Shown piece by piece: positions 10,066 through 21,090 of a stretch of DNA of 28,094 nucleotides. Made by a program: the position numbers and the translations under genes. The notes beneath the pieces were generated by a model, which was not told the origin of the DNA, did not search any database, and was given only the letters and a program-made list of their open reading frames with translations. Position 1 is the stretch's first letter. Every line of letters begins with the position of its first letter. The DNA comes from Haplomitrium mnioides (Eukaryota; Marchantiophyta; Haplomitriopsida; Calobryales), in contig JBNGIS010017797.1 in NCBI GenBank assembly GCA_049999725.1, positions 1-28,094 of the forward strand. The letters are read 5' to 3'.

Positions 10066-11293
10066 TTACTCCTCGTCGCAGCTCCGGGTGAAGCAAAAAA
10101 AACATCGGTCTTTGGTGTGACCCACAACCCCATAATGGTCACATTGCTGCTGGCCAGCTGCACTTGCATCTCCAGAATGCGCTGCTTGTGGCTTCTTGGC
10201 CTTTAGACACAACTTTTGCAAATGATCTCCACCACAGGTCCAACAACCTGACTGCTGACCTGCATAAGATGGCAAAGATGATGTTCCTCCATACTTCAGA
10301 CCCTTCCGTAGTGCCGACTATGATGCAAACTTGGCTAGAGATGCAAACTTTAGCGCTTCCTTCTGAAATCCTATAGTGACCACTCTCTCATTCACCAGGT
10401 TAAGCTCTATACGCTCTGATAGTGTAAACACAATGGCAAGAATGGGATCAAAATCCCTGAGAAAGGAGGCATCTCTCATTCTCCTCTTCAAATCCTTGTC
10501 AAGGATAGAATACCAAAACGATACAGCATGAGTTTTTGTCACTCCCTTCATGACATTGATGAGCCTTCTCATCCTGGTGTAAGCTTCCCTCAAGCTCTCT
10601 CCAGTCTTGCGTTGGAACTCCTGAAAACTCTTCAGTTTGTTCGTCCTCACGCCTTGGTAATTCTTCCTGAGAAGCTCAAAAAATTCAACCACATGGTTAA
10701 ACACTGGAACCCCTCCACTCTCTGTTGCACTGATTGGAACAGGTGTACTGAAAACTCCTCTTGCCCCTAAAGCACCAATACTGTGGCTAGTGCCACTAGA
10801 GAATGCTGAATGGATCGCAGGGACATAGGCACAGGCCTTTCCACCATATGTGATGGAGACATAATTGGGAGACCAATATTGTCTCCACTCCTCAATCTTA
10901 GTCAAATGAGCCCGTTTGAATTCATGGTGGTCATCCATAGGCTTCCAAGTGTTGAAACAAACCTTTCCATGCCATGAAAGGTGTAAAGAGAGCAGAATTC
11001 TACATTGTTTGCATATCACACCAAGTGTCAAACTCTTGGATGAAGTCATCCAAATCAATGGTGCCTATTGCACCAAAGAACCTCCTTGGCTCTTTTGTGG
11101 CCCAATACATCTCATCCATATCCCAAGACAACGGGGAATGTACCTGAGTGATAGGAAGAGTTGCCTCCTCTTCGTCCAATGTATGGTCACTTACTAACTG
11201 CTGAGTCGCTCTTACTACAGGTCGAAACTCGATGCCACTACGAGTGATGGCGTACCACAACCTTCCACCCTCTGGCTTCGTGTTGACCTCCAC
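10066..11293 (-). pseudogene. retroelement gag with two zinc knuckles
   Basis: Begins with an ATG at 11293. It contains FGAIGTIDLDDFIQEFDTW, then after a stop and a frameshift (about 11000-10930) HEFKRAHLTKIEEWRQYW and FFELLRKNYQGVRTNKLKSF with ESLREAYTRMRRL, a gag capsid-like stretch. The C-terminus has CWTCGGDHLQKLC (10245-10207, C-x2-C-x3-H-x4-C) and CDHYGVVGHTKDRC (10143-10102), a second knuckle whose second Cys is Tyr. A TAG near 10318 separates capsid and nucleocapsid parts in the same frame. Gag packages the element RNA. It heads the polyprotein of the protease and C5-methyltransferase-like remnant. Confidence 0.7.
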
Positions 11294-12560
11294 TCAGCTA
11301 AACTCACTCACAGCTCACAAGTTGTGCTATTGCCACTCAGCCACTTGCTCACAAGTCAACTGAAATGCGCAAATCAACACAAGTAACCCTTCCTTCTCCT
11401 CTGGACAAGGTACACCTTGCTTGCCAATCCTAGTTGATTGGTCTTCTTCTCAACCTAGGAACATAATTGGCATTACATCAAAGAAAAATTTTGTCGCTCT
11501 TCTCTTGAGCATTGCAGAACGACCTTCGGTTTCCTGCAAACAAGTTTTCGGACTTTCCTGCTTCACTTCAGCGAAAGCTTAGGCTTCAAAATAGCTTGCA
11601 CCCTAGGAGCGTACTGGTGGACTCGTGCCAACCTTGCACTACTCAACGGAAGGTATGGTCCAGCCTATCTGAATTCAGAATATTATTATTTATTTAATTT
11701 ATTTTTCTAGAAATTCTTTTTTTAATTCGATTAGACTGGTGTGCAGTTGCCCTACATCACTCTGATTGACTTTGCTTTGGAAAGAGATCAAGGATGTGAT
11801 GCGATCTCCCTTTGACAAATCTCATCAGCAAAGCCACCAGCCAATCAGATTTCAAAACAAAACGTCGATGACGAAACCAATGTTGTTCAAAATCTGCAAC
11901 CCTGTCTTGCAAACTCTACCCCGCTGGAATGCCTTTGCAAATTGAGTGTTGCACAAGAAACTTCTACCCCTACTCAACAATTGTTGTGGCAACCCTTTGT
12001 GTGAAAACTTGATACTCTGTTTACGGCAGCTCACACAATGGTGGCCGACTCAAGCCAGAGCAGATTGGTTGTTACTTCCTAGGACAAAGTATGCAGCTCA
12101 ATGCATACAACTTTGTCACACTCTAAAACTAGATATGGCAGAATAGCTGACTGCCAGAATTGAAAATCCAAACCTCTTCTGGTCAAATACTATGATAGCA
12201 CAGTCCTATGTGTTCTGATGCATCAATCTCTACTTGCACATATCCTCTTACTCAACGACTCTCTTTTCCCATGTCTACTCCTGACGCAAAAATCCGAGTT
12301 GCTAGAAACACGAGGAATCCAAATGACATGATACTCTGCTCAATTGAATTGGGGACTTCTTCAAAGCTTCCATAGCCATGAGAGCCAAATACCCTCTATC
12401 CAAGGCTGTTAACAAATGGAAGGTTTATGTTGATAGCTACAGCTCATATGTGGCAATCTTGGGGCTTGTGATCCAACAACTACAAGTCCCATTGGCCCTA
12501 CCAATGAATCAGTTTTGTAACCAAAATCAAATATCCCCTACTTAAGATTCTCTCCCCTTT
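11294..12560. other. leader or possible LTR upstream of gag, no gene seen
   Basis: No coding sequence is supported on either strand. On the minus strand it precedes gag and so should hold the 5' untranslated leader and perhaps a decayed LTR. TACTTAAG near 12539 and TGTAATGCC (minus, about 11476) are weak hints only. No matching copy downstream of the PHD part was found. Confidence 0.3.
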
Positions 12561-15100
12561 CACTCAATGAAATCCCTGAATTGACCAAGAAATCCGCCAT
12601 CAACCAAGAAATCTGTTCTCCCTCTTCGATCTCTGAAACATAGGGTTTCTGCCTTCTCTCAGTGAAGAAGTCTTTTGCAAATCCTTGCGCAAGTTTTGAG
12701 CAGCAAGGGAAGCCGCAAAATCTCTACTTGACACCTAATCCCTGCACACCTATGAATCCCTCAAGGATTCAATTATGCAACAGCTACTTGGAAAAAAAAT
12801 CAGGCACAGTCAAATTTGCTGCTCAACGATTTGCCTTTTTTTTTTAAGAACTGCCCTTAATGAAGATTTTAGAGCTGTGATTGTCCGATGAAATTCTAGA
12901 GGCGACGGCTCCAAAATCTCCTTTACAAAATCTGCAGAAATCATATATTGCTCGCAGCTTGCAACACCCAACAAAAACAATCATGTATCATAGTTCCTTT
13001 TGAGGAGTTCTACAATTTCGCCAACCCCTCCTTTTGACAAAAAACAAACAGAAGAGCTGCCCACAAAGAAAACAAAGTTGGAGCTTTGATTTTTCAACCA
13101 AACCCAAGTGGAAAGGGCTGCTCGTTTTTTGCGATGTCTACTGCTCAATGATTTGCCTAACTCCGCAACTTTCCTTATGTGTTTTGCCAGCGAACTTTGA
13201 TTCCTCTTCACCAAACTCTCCTTCCTCAGCCACGAACAGAAACCCGTCGATTTCTGCTCGGGTTCTTCAGCTATGATCTTCATTCGAATCGACTGGCAGA
13301 ACTCTTCGAGTTCTTCTTCAAATCTGCTCCTTCGACCTCCAATCTACTCGCCTCCCTTATTCTGCTTCAATCAAGAACCAGCAAAAATTCCTTGATTCCT
13401 GCCTCGAATCTCCTTCGAACCTATTTCTTCCACAGAGGTTAAGGGGATCCTGAAATCTTATTCAACTTTGTGCCAATGAATTGCGTTGTAGATGGATGGG
13501 TTCGACTTCAAGCTTCTCTTCCATTCCAAACCTATGGAACTGTTGTACCACAACTTCAAAGCCTCTATAGACTATTGCTCTTTTGAAGAACCACGGGGCA
13601 CCGCAAACCTTGTTCAACGGTTTTCTGCACCATCTCGAAAACCACAGACGCAGGGAGCTAGATTTGAAGAGAGCAGCTCCACAAAATTTACTCCTCTTTG
13701 ATGAAAAATACCATGTTGCAAGATCGATGGACGTTCGCAGCTCGACGAGTCCTCTTGATCGGGAAGTTGACAGAATCCTCAAGCACTGGAAGAAATCGTC
13801 CCTTGATTGTTGCTTACTTCTACGACTATACCTGGACGCATGATTCACGGCTCTTCAAAATGCCCTACAATTCTGCTACTCGACAGAGTTTGAGCAGCCA
13901 GAAACAAGCCCTCTTCCTACGAATTTCTCTACTCACGAGGACCTGCAGCGATTTTTCCACCATAAAACATCCTCGAAATCTCTAAAACAAATACAATACA
14001 ATGCGATTGTTGCTCAATGCAGCTCTTGAAAATCCCATGATGCAGAAATCAAGCAAAGATATGATCGAAAACACAATTTCCTAGCTCCATGCTTGAATCC
14101 TCCTTAGATTCACCATTTCTTCAGCAAAAAGACAACTTACTATCTCTGAAAAAGATCTCCTATTTCTGCACCTTGACATTGCTTACTTCAACGAGTGCAC
14201 TTCGATGAATCAATCGGAGTACCACTGCACCATTGCTCTTCGACAAAATCCGAACGCCATGTCAAAAAAATTCCTATGTCGCTCCTCAAATGTTGACCTT
14301 GGCAACTCTTCAACAAAGCTTTGAAGATGAAATATGTTCAAGGAAGAAACCTTCTCGACAGTCAAATGTTGGTCGACTAAGTTGCTTGACGAAAAAGCCT
14401 TCAACGAAGAAATGCAGATTTTTTTGAGGTTTTTCTACAATTTTTCTTTTTTTTTGCTATCTTACAAATCCCTAAAACGCTTTCAAACATTCTTCTATAT
14501 CTTGACCTCAGTTTGACGCTTCTTCAATGATTTCTTGCTTGACAAACCCTGCAATTTCCTCCTATGCAACATGCTCAATACTACAAATTGACCAAGAAAA
14601 ATGCTTTGCAAGGATCTGTGCTCGATGCTTCTGTTCGATGTTGCAGCTCCACGAAGCCCTACAAAAATTCTCTCGACGTAAAAATCTGTGCTCTTCAGTA
14701 GGAACTTCCCTCGACACAGAAAACACTAAAAACTCTTTTCTTCCTCCATTTTTCTCTAGCAGCACAACTCGTTGCCTTCTTCGATTCAACAACTTAAGAA
14801 CCGCTCTTTGATTCTTCTTCAGCAAGAGAGCCTTCTATGATTCAATTGCAGCAACCCAAGATCAGACCACAATTTCTTCCACAAATTCTTTCTCAAGGTC
14901 TATTGCAGCAACCTCATATACCACAAATTTTGCAACCAATTTTTCTTCAGTTTCTTTACAGCATTTGCGAGCAAAATTTCTTCCACGAATCTTCAGCACT
15001 TTGAAATACCACGAATGCTATCAAACCTTTTGATCCAATTCCTTACTTGCAATTCAAGATACCATGGATTCTCTATAGAGAATATGAGATCTTTTGGTGT
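12561..15100. other. 2.5-kb pyrimidine-rich region without a recognised gene
   Basis: The plus strand is rich in TTCTTC, CTTCGA and GCAGCTC words. Near-repeats such as CTGCTCAACGATTTGCC (about 12820) and CTGCTCAATGATTTGCC (about 13143) suggest decayed internal repetition. ORFs up to about 128 codons occur, but their predicted proteins look like translated simple sequence. It ends in a perfect palindrome ATTCTCTATAGAGAAT (15068-15083). Confidence 0.35.
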
Positions 15101-15369
15101 ACTTTTCTTCGAGTGATATCTTCTTGAAGAAATTCTCAAAAGTATTGTGTTGATCTTCCGATATTATAACCAACGCATCTTTGCTCACAAGGAATCCACA
15201 CTTCTCCAAGAACTGCAATACCACAGCTCTCCTCTTGATTCATACAATCAGTAAAATAACATTGAAAGAAAACCTTTCAATAAGAGTACATGGCCTTATA
15301 TACTAAGTCACAAAAAGACAAAAAACTCAAAATGTTCAAAAACAGAAAACTACATGGAATGTTGTAACA
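15101..15369 (-). mobile_element. remainder of the third LTR-like 400-bp unit
   Basis: Matches the part of the intact units that follows CACAATC, through TTATATACTAAG to the terminal TGTAACA. Then comes GGTT and, after a short junction, the resumed exon 2 of copy A (TTGCGACCTTTCAAGG; copy B has TTGCGAACATTTCAAG at the same place). With 6163-6293 it makes up one complete unit. Confidence 0.75.
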
Positions 15370-16504
15370 GGTTGCGACCTTTCAAGGAATGGGAGAAGGT
15401 GGACCCTCAGATAGTATCTGAGGAAGAGTCTGCAATCCAACGATGCAGAGTCCCCGAAGAAAACAATCACTGTTTGGTTGGAGAACTTGAATCTGCCGAA
15501 ACTTAGAATGGACAATTGGGAGCCTTTCCAGATTAGAAGGCTAAATGAAGATTTTGTTGAGCTTCTCGCATAGAGAATGCTCACAAACAAATATACACAT
15601 AGTTTCTTTATTGTTGTTGTTGACCCGAAGTGTGGGTTGAAGGACAAGTCGGAGTTCGATGTTAAGAACCCTAACAAGTATCACTACGATATTGCAGAAA
15701 GCAATCACAATGCTGTAGTAAGGCAACTTTTAATAACAAAATGCAGAGCGAAGAATCTGGTGATCTTGCTTTGTAATTGTTATGTGTACGTTGGCCTTAC
15801 ACCAATAGAGGTCCGTATTTTTACAACTGATGATAACTACGACAAAATGTACAAGTTGGAAACAACCTCAATTCAAAAGGTAGAATATTGGCATCAAAGG
15901 TTTCTGGAGAGTGGGATGGTGTCATCCCAGAAATTGAAAAGAGAATTGATGCTAGAAACCTTGGAGATCAAGCTCAAGTCCACACTTGAGAAGACAGTCA
16001 CTTCGCAAGACAACTGGTTCCAGCTTGCTTTTTGAAGTGGTGAGTTGTGGGATCTACAATAGAGCATATTTTTGATGTGGGAGAAAAACAATGTTAAGGG
16101 TCAGAAGCCAAAGGCCAAGGGATCTCTCATAATGGAGGACATGAAGTGGACACATTGGAGGTCCCTTCAAGGTCTTCCTGAGAAAGTTGAAATTTCAGTT
16201 TTGAAACAATTGGAAGCCGGAGAGCTTTCAATGGATGAAATGTCTCGGGAGGTAGAGAGACATAAAGTTTTGGCAGTGATGGTAAAAAGTTTTTGTTCTG
16301 AAGTTTACTACAGCAGTTGATAGAAAGCAAGAGAGAAGTACCCTCTCCACACTAAGGAGTCCAAGAGGGCTGCATTCTATTCTAGTTTTGAGAGGCTTTT
16401 GGTAAGTTTTTTTTTTCACTGTACATTCATTTCTTTGGAGTTGCGGTGAATTTACGCTAAGTTGTCTTTGGTTATGATGAAATAGGTTTTGAGTTCCTTT
16501 GTGC

Positions 16505-16632
16505 AAGGACTATAAAGTTCATGCGCGCATGGATATAATCTCTGCGCACCTTGACTTTACAATCCATGCACACATTGACTTCACAGTCCTTGCGCACTAG
16601 GACTTTAAAGTCTATGCGCCCATGGATTGCAT
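16505..16632. repeat. palindromic minisatellite, intron 2 of copy A (about 5 units)
   Basis: The clearest unit is TTCATGCGCGCATGGA; others are degenerate (CTGCGCACCTTGAC, CATGCACACATTGAC, CTTGCGCACTAGGAC, TATGCGCCCATGGA). It corresponds to the expanded array at 25105-25475 in intron 2 of copy B. Confidence 0.75.
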
Positions 16633-16731
16633 ACTCCTTCCTGCTTGGCAAGTCATGACTCTTTAGCGGCTACAGATGCTCAGCCACTGGATTTAGATGA
16701 GACAATTCTCTCAAAGATGATAGATCCATAA

Positions 16732-17560
16732 CATTTGTTTGAAGAAATTGTTTTTATTAATAAAGTGTTTCTTTACAAAGTTTTATTCACTAAAGTTTCA
16801 ACTTGTTGCACTCCCAATCCATTTTAAGTTTTTCATCACGATTCAATTTGGTTCATGGTTTTTGAGCAAAACGATTTGGGTTTTTTGAAAATTTGCGAAG
16901 AAGTCTATACTGGCATGGAAGTTTACTTTCCTTTTTCATTTTTTGTTTCTTTTTAGACAACCTTCTGCATTCCCTGCTTTTGATTACTCAAAAGTCTTGG
17001 ATCACTTCAGTTGTCCATGCGGGCATGGACTTCAATTATTCAAGCTCGAGTTAGCTGTAGTTGTCCCTACGCGCAAGTATCTTTCAAACAAAGCGTGTCT
17101 ATACTTTGGCCTCAATTGTCCATGTGAGCATAGGCTTCAGCAATCTTTTCACATATTTGCTTCAACAATCCTCTTACCCAACATTTTAGGGTTTTTTTCA
17201 AGTTTTTTTCGTATAAATTTTGAATGTTTTAATCAAATTTTCAAATTATAGATATCATTATTTGTTTTGAAAATATTTAACAACAAATGTCTTATAAATG
17301 TTTCTATGTTATTTGTTTGTTGATGCTTATGTTTTTGAAAGATGAAATTATAGATGTAATATTGTTCAAATACTCATAAGAAAATTCATTTTCAATACAT
17401 TTTGCACTTCAAGTGAGTTATTTTGATATGTATAGTTACATTTGCTTACAAAAAAATATTACTAGCATGAAAATCATGATTTTCGATGCCTAAATTACAA
17501 AATTGATTTCTGAGAGCGAACAATGAAACAATATCCTTGTAGCGGTTCGTGGTTCAAAGT
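16732..17560 (+). repeat. 3' untranslated and 3'-terminal segment of copy A
   Basis: No gene. AATAAAG near 16758 is a polyadenylation-type signal. AAAGTTTCAACTTGTTGCACTC aligns with the copy B 3' flank (AAAGTTTCATCTTGTTGC, minus, about 23710). Spaced degenerate palindromic units lie at about 17010-17135 (TCCATGCGGGCATGGACT, TCCCTACGCGCAAG, TCCATGTGAGCATAGG). The rest is A+T-rich. The end block TAGCGGTTCGTGGTTCAAAG (about 17539-17558) matches the other two termini; gypsy protease sequence begins within about 30 bases. Confidence 0.55.
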
Positions 17561-17583
17561 ATCGACTATTTGATATGGAAGAT

Positions 17584-20500
17584 CACAACCTTAGCAAGAT
17601 ATGATGCGATTCTAAGAATGAAATGGTTGAGAAGACATAACCCGCAAGTGGATTGGAAAAAGAAGACACTTAGAACACATTAATAGAAGATTTGAAGAGA
17701 TCGAGTATGACCTCCTTCAAGGCAACTACCTCTTTATGTGATTGGAGCAAAGTCAATAAAGAAACAAGATGATAAGCACAATCGATAAGGAAGACTCCAA
17801 GCACAAAGTTATACATGAGCTCTAAGGGGTCTTCAAAGAGTTCCATGAAGTTTTTCCCAATGATCTACTTCGTGGTTTTCCACCCAAAAGATCTATTGAT
17901 CACAAAATTGAGGTTATTACAAGAAGTACTCCACCATGTAAGGCACCATATTGTTTACTTCCTCATGAATTGGAAGAATGCAAATCTCAAATCAATGAAT
18001 TATTGGAGAAGGGATTTATTCAGCCAAGCATCTCTTCTTATAGTACACTAATTCTATTTATGAAAAAGAAAGATGGGAGTATACGGATGTGTATTGACTA
18101 CCAAGCACTCAATCAACAAACAGTGAAAAATAAATATCCGTTACCAAGGATGGACAACTTATTTGATCAACTTCAAGGAGCAAACTATTTTACAAAGTTG
18201 GATTTAAGAAGTGGATATAACCAAATCCAAATTGCAAAGAGTGATGTGCAGAAAACAACATTTCAAAGTCGATATAGGCATTTTGAATATCTAGTTATGT
18301 CATTTGGATTAACAAATGCTCTTGCAACCTTTATGGGCTTTATGAATGATATTTTTTGATCTTACCTATATAAGTTTGTAATTGTCTTCTTGGACATTAT
18401 TCTTATTTATAACAAAAGTCTTCATGAACATCAACAACACCTTCGTACGGTATTGAAAGCACTCTAAGACCACAAACTCTATGTTAAAATGACAAAATGT
18501 GACATAGAAAAGAGGGAGGTTGACTACTTGAGTCACCATGTAAGTGCAACATGAATTCAAGTAATGGATAAAAAATTGGAGGCCATTCAAAAATAGGAAG
18601 CTCCATTGTTGTGAAAGGTTTTGTACAAATAGAGGAACCATTGACCAATCTACTCAAGAAAAATCACACATAGACATGGGGAGTTGTAGAAGAACTAGCA
18701 TTTCAAGCATTGAAGAAATCACTTCTTCACGCTCCTATTCTTAAATGGTTTGAGTCTAGACAACCAATAAAACTTTCAATCGATGCATCAGAAAAAGCTA
18801 TAGGTAGGGTTTTGCAACAAGAGCGGGAGGATGGTTTGCACCCTATTGCTTTCTTTTTTATAATGCTTAGCGATTCAAAACAAAATTACCATACTACAGA
18901 GCAGAAGGAACTAGCGATTGTATTATCAACCAAGAATTAGAAGCATTATCTAGGAAATAAGGAGTTTATTGTTGAGACTGGTCATAAATCTCTACTCTAT
19001 CTAGAAACATAAAAAGAGCTCTCCAAAAGGCAGATTCAATGGACGGAGTGGAGACAACGCTTTCATATGAATATAGTGTATATCGAATGAAAACGACAAA
19101 TCACAAATGCTTTGACCCACATGTCTCAACTCAACATCCTACATGGTGGAGAGAAATGTTGGCTACAGTCAAAGAAGATGAAGAGATTGTTGCTACACAA
19201 CAAAAAAAGTTGGTGAAAATGGTAAGGGGTTTGATTTTCTTCCAATGCAAGTTATGGGTTCCTAATAATATCCAACTTCTCTCTAAAGTTTTGCATGAAG
19301 CACATGATTTTGCAATTCGTGGACATGTTGGAATTGAGAAGACATTGGTCAATCTTCAACGTGTTTATTATTGGTCCAAGATACACCAAGATGTGGAGTC
19401 ATATGTTTGGAGTTGTTTGGCTTGTCAACAGAACAAATCTACTAATCTTAAATGTGGAGGTTTATTACAACAACTTCCCATCCCCAATCAGTGTTGGGAA
19501 CATGTGAGTATGGATATTATGTGTGAGCCCCCATATACTTCTACAAGAAATGATGTTATCGTTGTTTTTGTGAACAAACTAAGAAAAATAATCCATATTC
19601 GTCCAACAACCAAGTGAGTGATAGCACCGGAGTTAGCTCACACTTATTTGGAAGCAACGTACTCTCATCACAGTCTTTCTAAAGTAACTATTTTTGATTG
19701 CGGGACTCAATTCACTAACATATTTTGGCGCACAATATCTGGTCTCTTAAAAACCAAATTAGCCATGTCTACTACCTACCACCCTGAATCTGATGGTCAA
19801 ATTGAACCTGCCAACCATACAATTGAATGTATGTTGCAAGCATTTACCTTGCACAAATAAGAAGAATGGGATTGGCTACTACCTCTTGTAGAGTTCTCTT
19901 ACAATAACTCTATCAATAGTTTCACAAAAGCCACACCTTCTTTTTTAATGTATAGTGAGCATCCTACCACGATATCTAGTCTTCAACATGCATCATCGTC
20001 AACCTCCAAGAGTCTAGCTACTAATGATTTTCTTCATCGCTTCCACCACAGCATTCGACAAGCCAAGGAAAAACTTGAAGTAGCTCGTAATCGGCAAAAG
20101 CAATATCTTGATGCTCATCGTCGAGAGGTCACTTTTGCTGTAGGTGACCAAATCTAGCTCTTGACTTCCAATCTTCCTTTGCTTCATTCTTGTTAGCTTA
20201 GTGTTTGCTTTATTGGCTCATTTTCTATCTCTACTCGCATTAGAGTAGTTGTATATCAGTTGGCTTTACCTTCTCACATGAAGATTCATCTAGTCTTTCA
20301 TGTCTCTTTACTATAAGCTTTTGTTTCTTGTTCTTCCTCTTTTACAAGTACCCAACAACCCTCTCCATTGTCTGAACTTATTGATGGTTATGAGAAGTTT
20401 GAGGCCAAACAACTATTGAAGAAACGTACACGGCGACGTGGTCGTCATGAGATTGTCGAATATTTGGTTTGTTGGAAAGGCTACCCCCTTTACAAAGCTA

Positions 20501-20592
20501 CTTATGAGCCTTTGGAGAATTTTGCTAATGCATCCACGTTTGTTCAGTCTTTTGAGACCTCTCTTACTTGCCACGAGGACTTTGCTTCTTAA
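17584..20592 (+). pseudogene. 5'-truncated Ty3/gypsy chromovirus polyprotein (protease tail to chromodomain)
   Basis: In order: protease tail ARYDAILRMKWLRRHNPQ with VDW (about 17595-17660); reverse transcriptase with [49 protein letters not shown] and FLDIIL (the FLDD-type box has Ile for its second Asp); RNase H with LSIDASEKAIGRVLQQ and EQKELAIV; integrase with GHVGIEKT, the zinc pair CLACQQNK, SMDIMCEPP, DCGTQF and DGQIEPAN (D-D-E set); and a C-terminal chromodomain with VEYLVCWKGYP and ATYEPLENF (20450-20530). Gag and the protease active site are lost at the left junction. Stops and frameshifts occur throughout (for example before 17970, at 18359, 18940, 19617 and 19860), so no product is expected. 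The chromodomain places it among chromoviruses. Confidence 0.9.
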
Positions 20593-21090
20593 AAGAGGGG
20601 AGGATTGTAACGATCACTAACTTTAGGCAACAACTAAAAATAGAAGTACAATATATAGTCAACTATGTCTAGAAAGTTATTACTAAGTTAGAGTATCAAA
20701 AAGCAATTGCTATTATAGAGAGAGTGAAATGTGGCAAGACGAGAGAAAGTCAACGAATTAAAGTGAAAGAGAAAATCTAGAAAGACACGTGGCAGAAGAA
20801 GAACTAAAGAGAAATGGAAGGTTCTAAAAGTAAGGATATGTGGCAGAATGAGAATAAAAGTAAAAGATGGTCCAATCAATGAGAGAGGGAAAAAGGTGGT
20901 CCAATTAGAGGAGGATTGAAAAGGAACCAATGGGGTTCCGCCAGCTATGTAAGCAAAGTGTTTTCCACTTAGTATATAAAGAAAGGAGAGTGACTTGTTG
21001 GGCATCTCTTACTTGTGGTTTTGTTTAAGTTTCTTGTACGCTACTCTTATATGTTATACTTGTGTTAACTTGTGTGTGTAGTGTTATAGC
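20591..21090 (+). mobile_element. polypurine tract and 3' LTR of the chromovirus
   Basis: AAAAGAGGGGAGG (20591-20603) is a polypurine tract. The LTR begins TGTAACGATCACT at 20606. TAGTATATAAAGAAAGG near 20971 is a TATA box, so U3 is about 370 bp. The right end falls between about 21075 and 21092 (TATAGCA is a candidate), because minus-strand RT codons of another element begin there. No 5' LTR is in the window. Confidence 0.7.

Larger units (their letters stand above)
6294..15100. mobile_element. 8.8-kb insertion inside the third LTR-like unit
   Basis: The boundaries come from comparing the split unit with its intact neighbours. Homology runs to CACAATCAC (6293) and resumes at ACTTTTCTTCGAG (15101). 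Only AC is clearly duplicated, so the insertion mechanism is unclear. The left end has an imperfect inverted repeat and the right end a palindrome. Inside lies the minus-strand gag-protease-C5-methyltransferase-integrase/PHD remnant (7435-11293). I could not find matching LTRs at the two ends; the insert may be composite. Confidence 0.6.
4364..16731 (+). pseudogene. methyltransferase-element gene, copy A (interrupted and 3'-deleted)
   Basis: Matches copy B (23772-28016, minus) exon by exon. Exon 1 is 4364-4725 (ATG at 4364; donor AAG|GTAAAT). Exon 2 starts at 4944 after TACTCAG with FLVDYVDGYKDAKR and reads to about 5359 (RVKRQSHKG). It resumes at 15370 and ends at 16401 with donor TTG|GTAAGT. 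Homology returns near 16645 for only the last two dozen codons (ATDAQPLDLDE) and a TAA at 16729-16731. The last intron end, exon 3 and most of exon 4, the whole methyltransferase domain, are missing. A TAA at 4508 replaces a Tyr codon of copy B, and further stops and frameshifts occur in exon 1 and in exon 2b (for example before 16072). The N-terminal 600 residues match no family I recognise. They include a Lys/Pro/Ser-rich linker and a conserved block beginning KVEYWHQRF. Confidence 0.8.

Noticed and set aside
13462-13848. 128-codon ORF in the pyrimidine-rich region
   Set aside because: No recognisable domain, biased composition, overlapping open frames on the other strand, and no start or splice context.
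15042-15066. TGGTATCTTGAATTGC (minus) as a primer-binding site after a 5' LTR
   Set aside because: Only the first seven bases resemble the usual Met-tRNA site, and the preceding unit is better explained as a split 400-bp unit.
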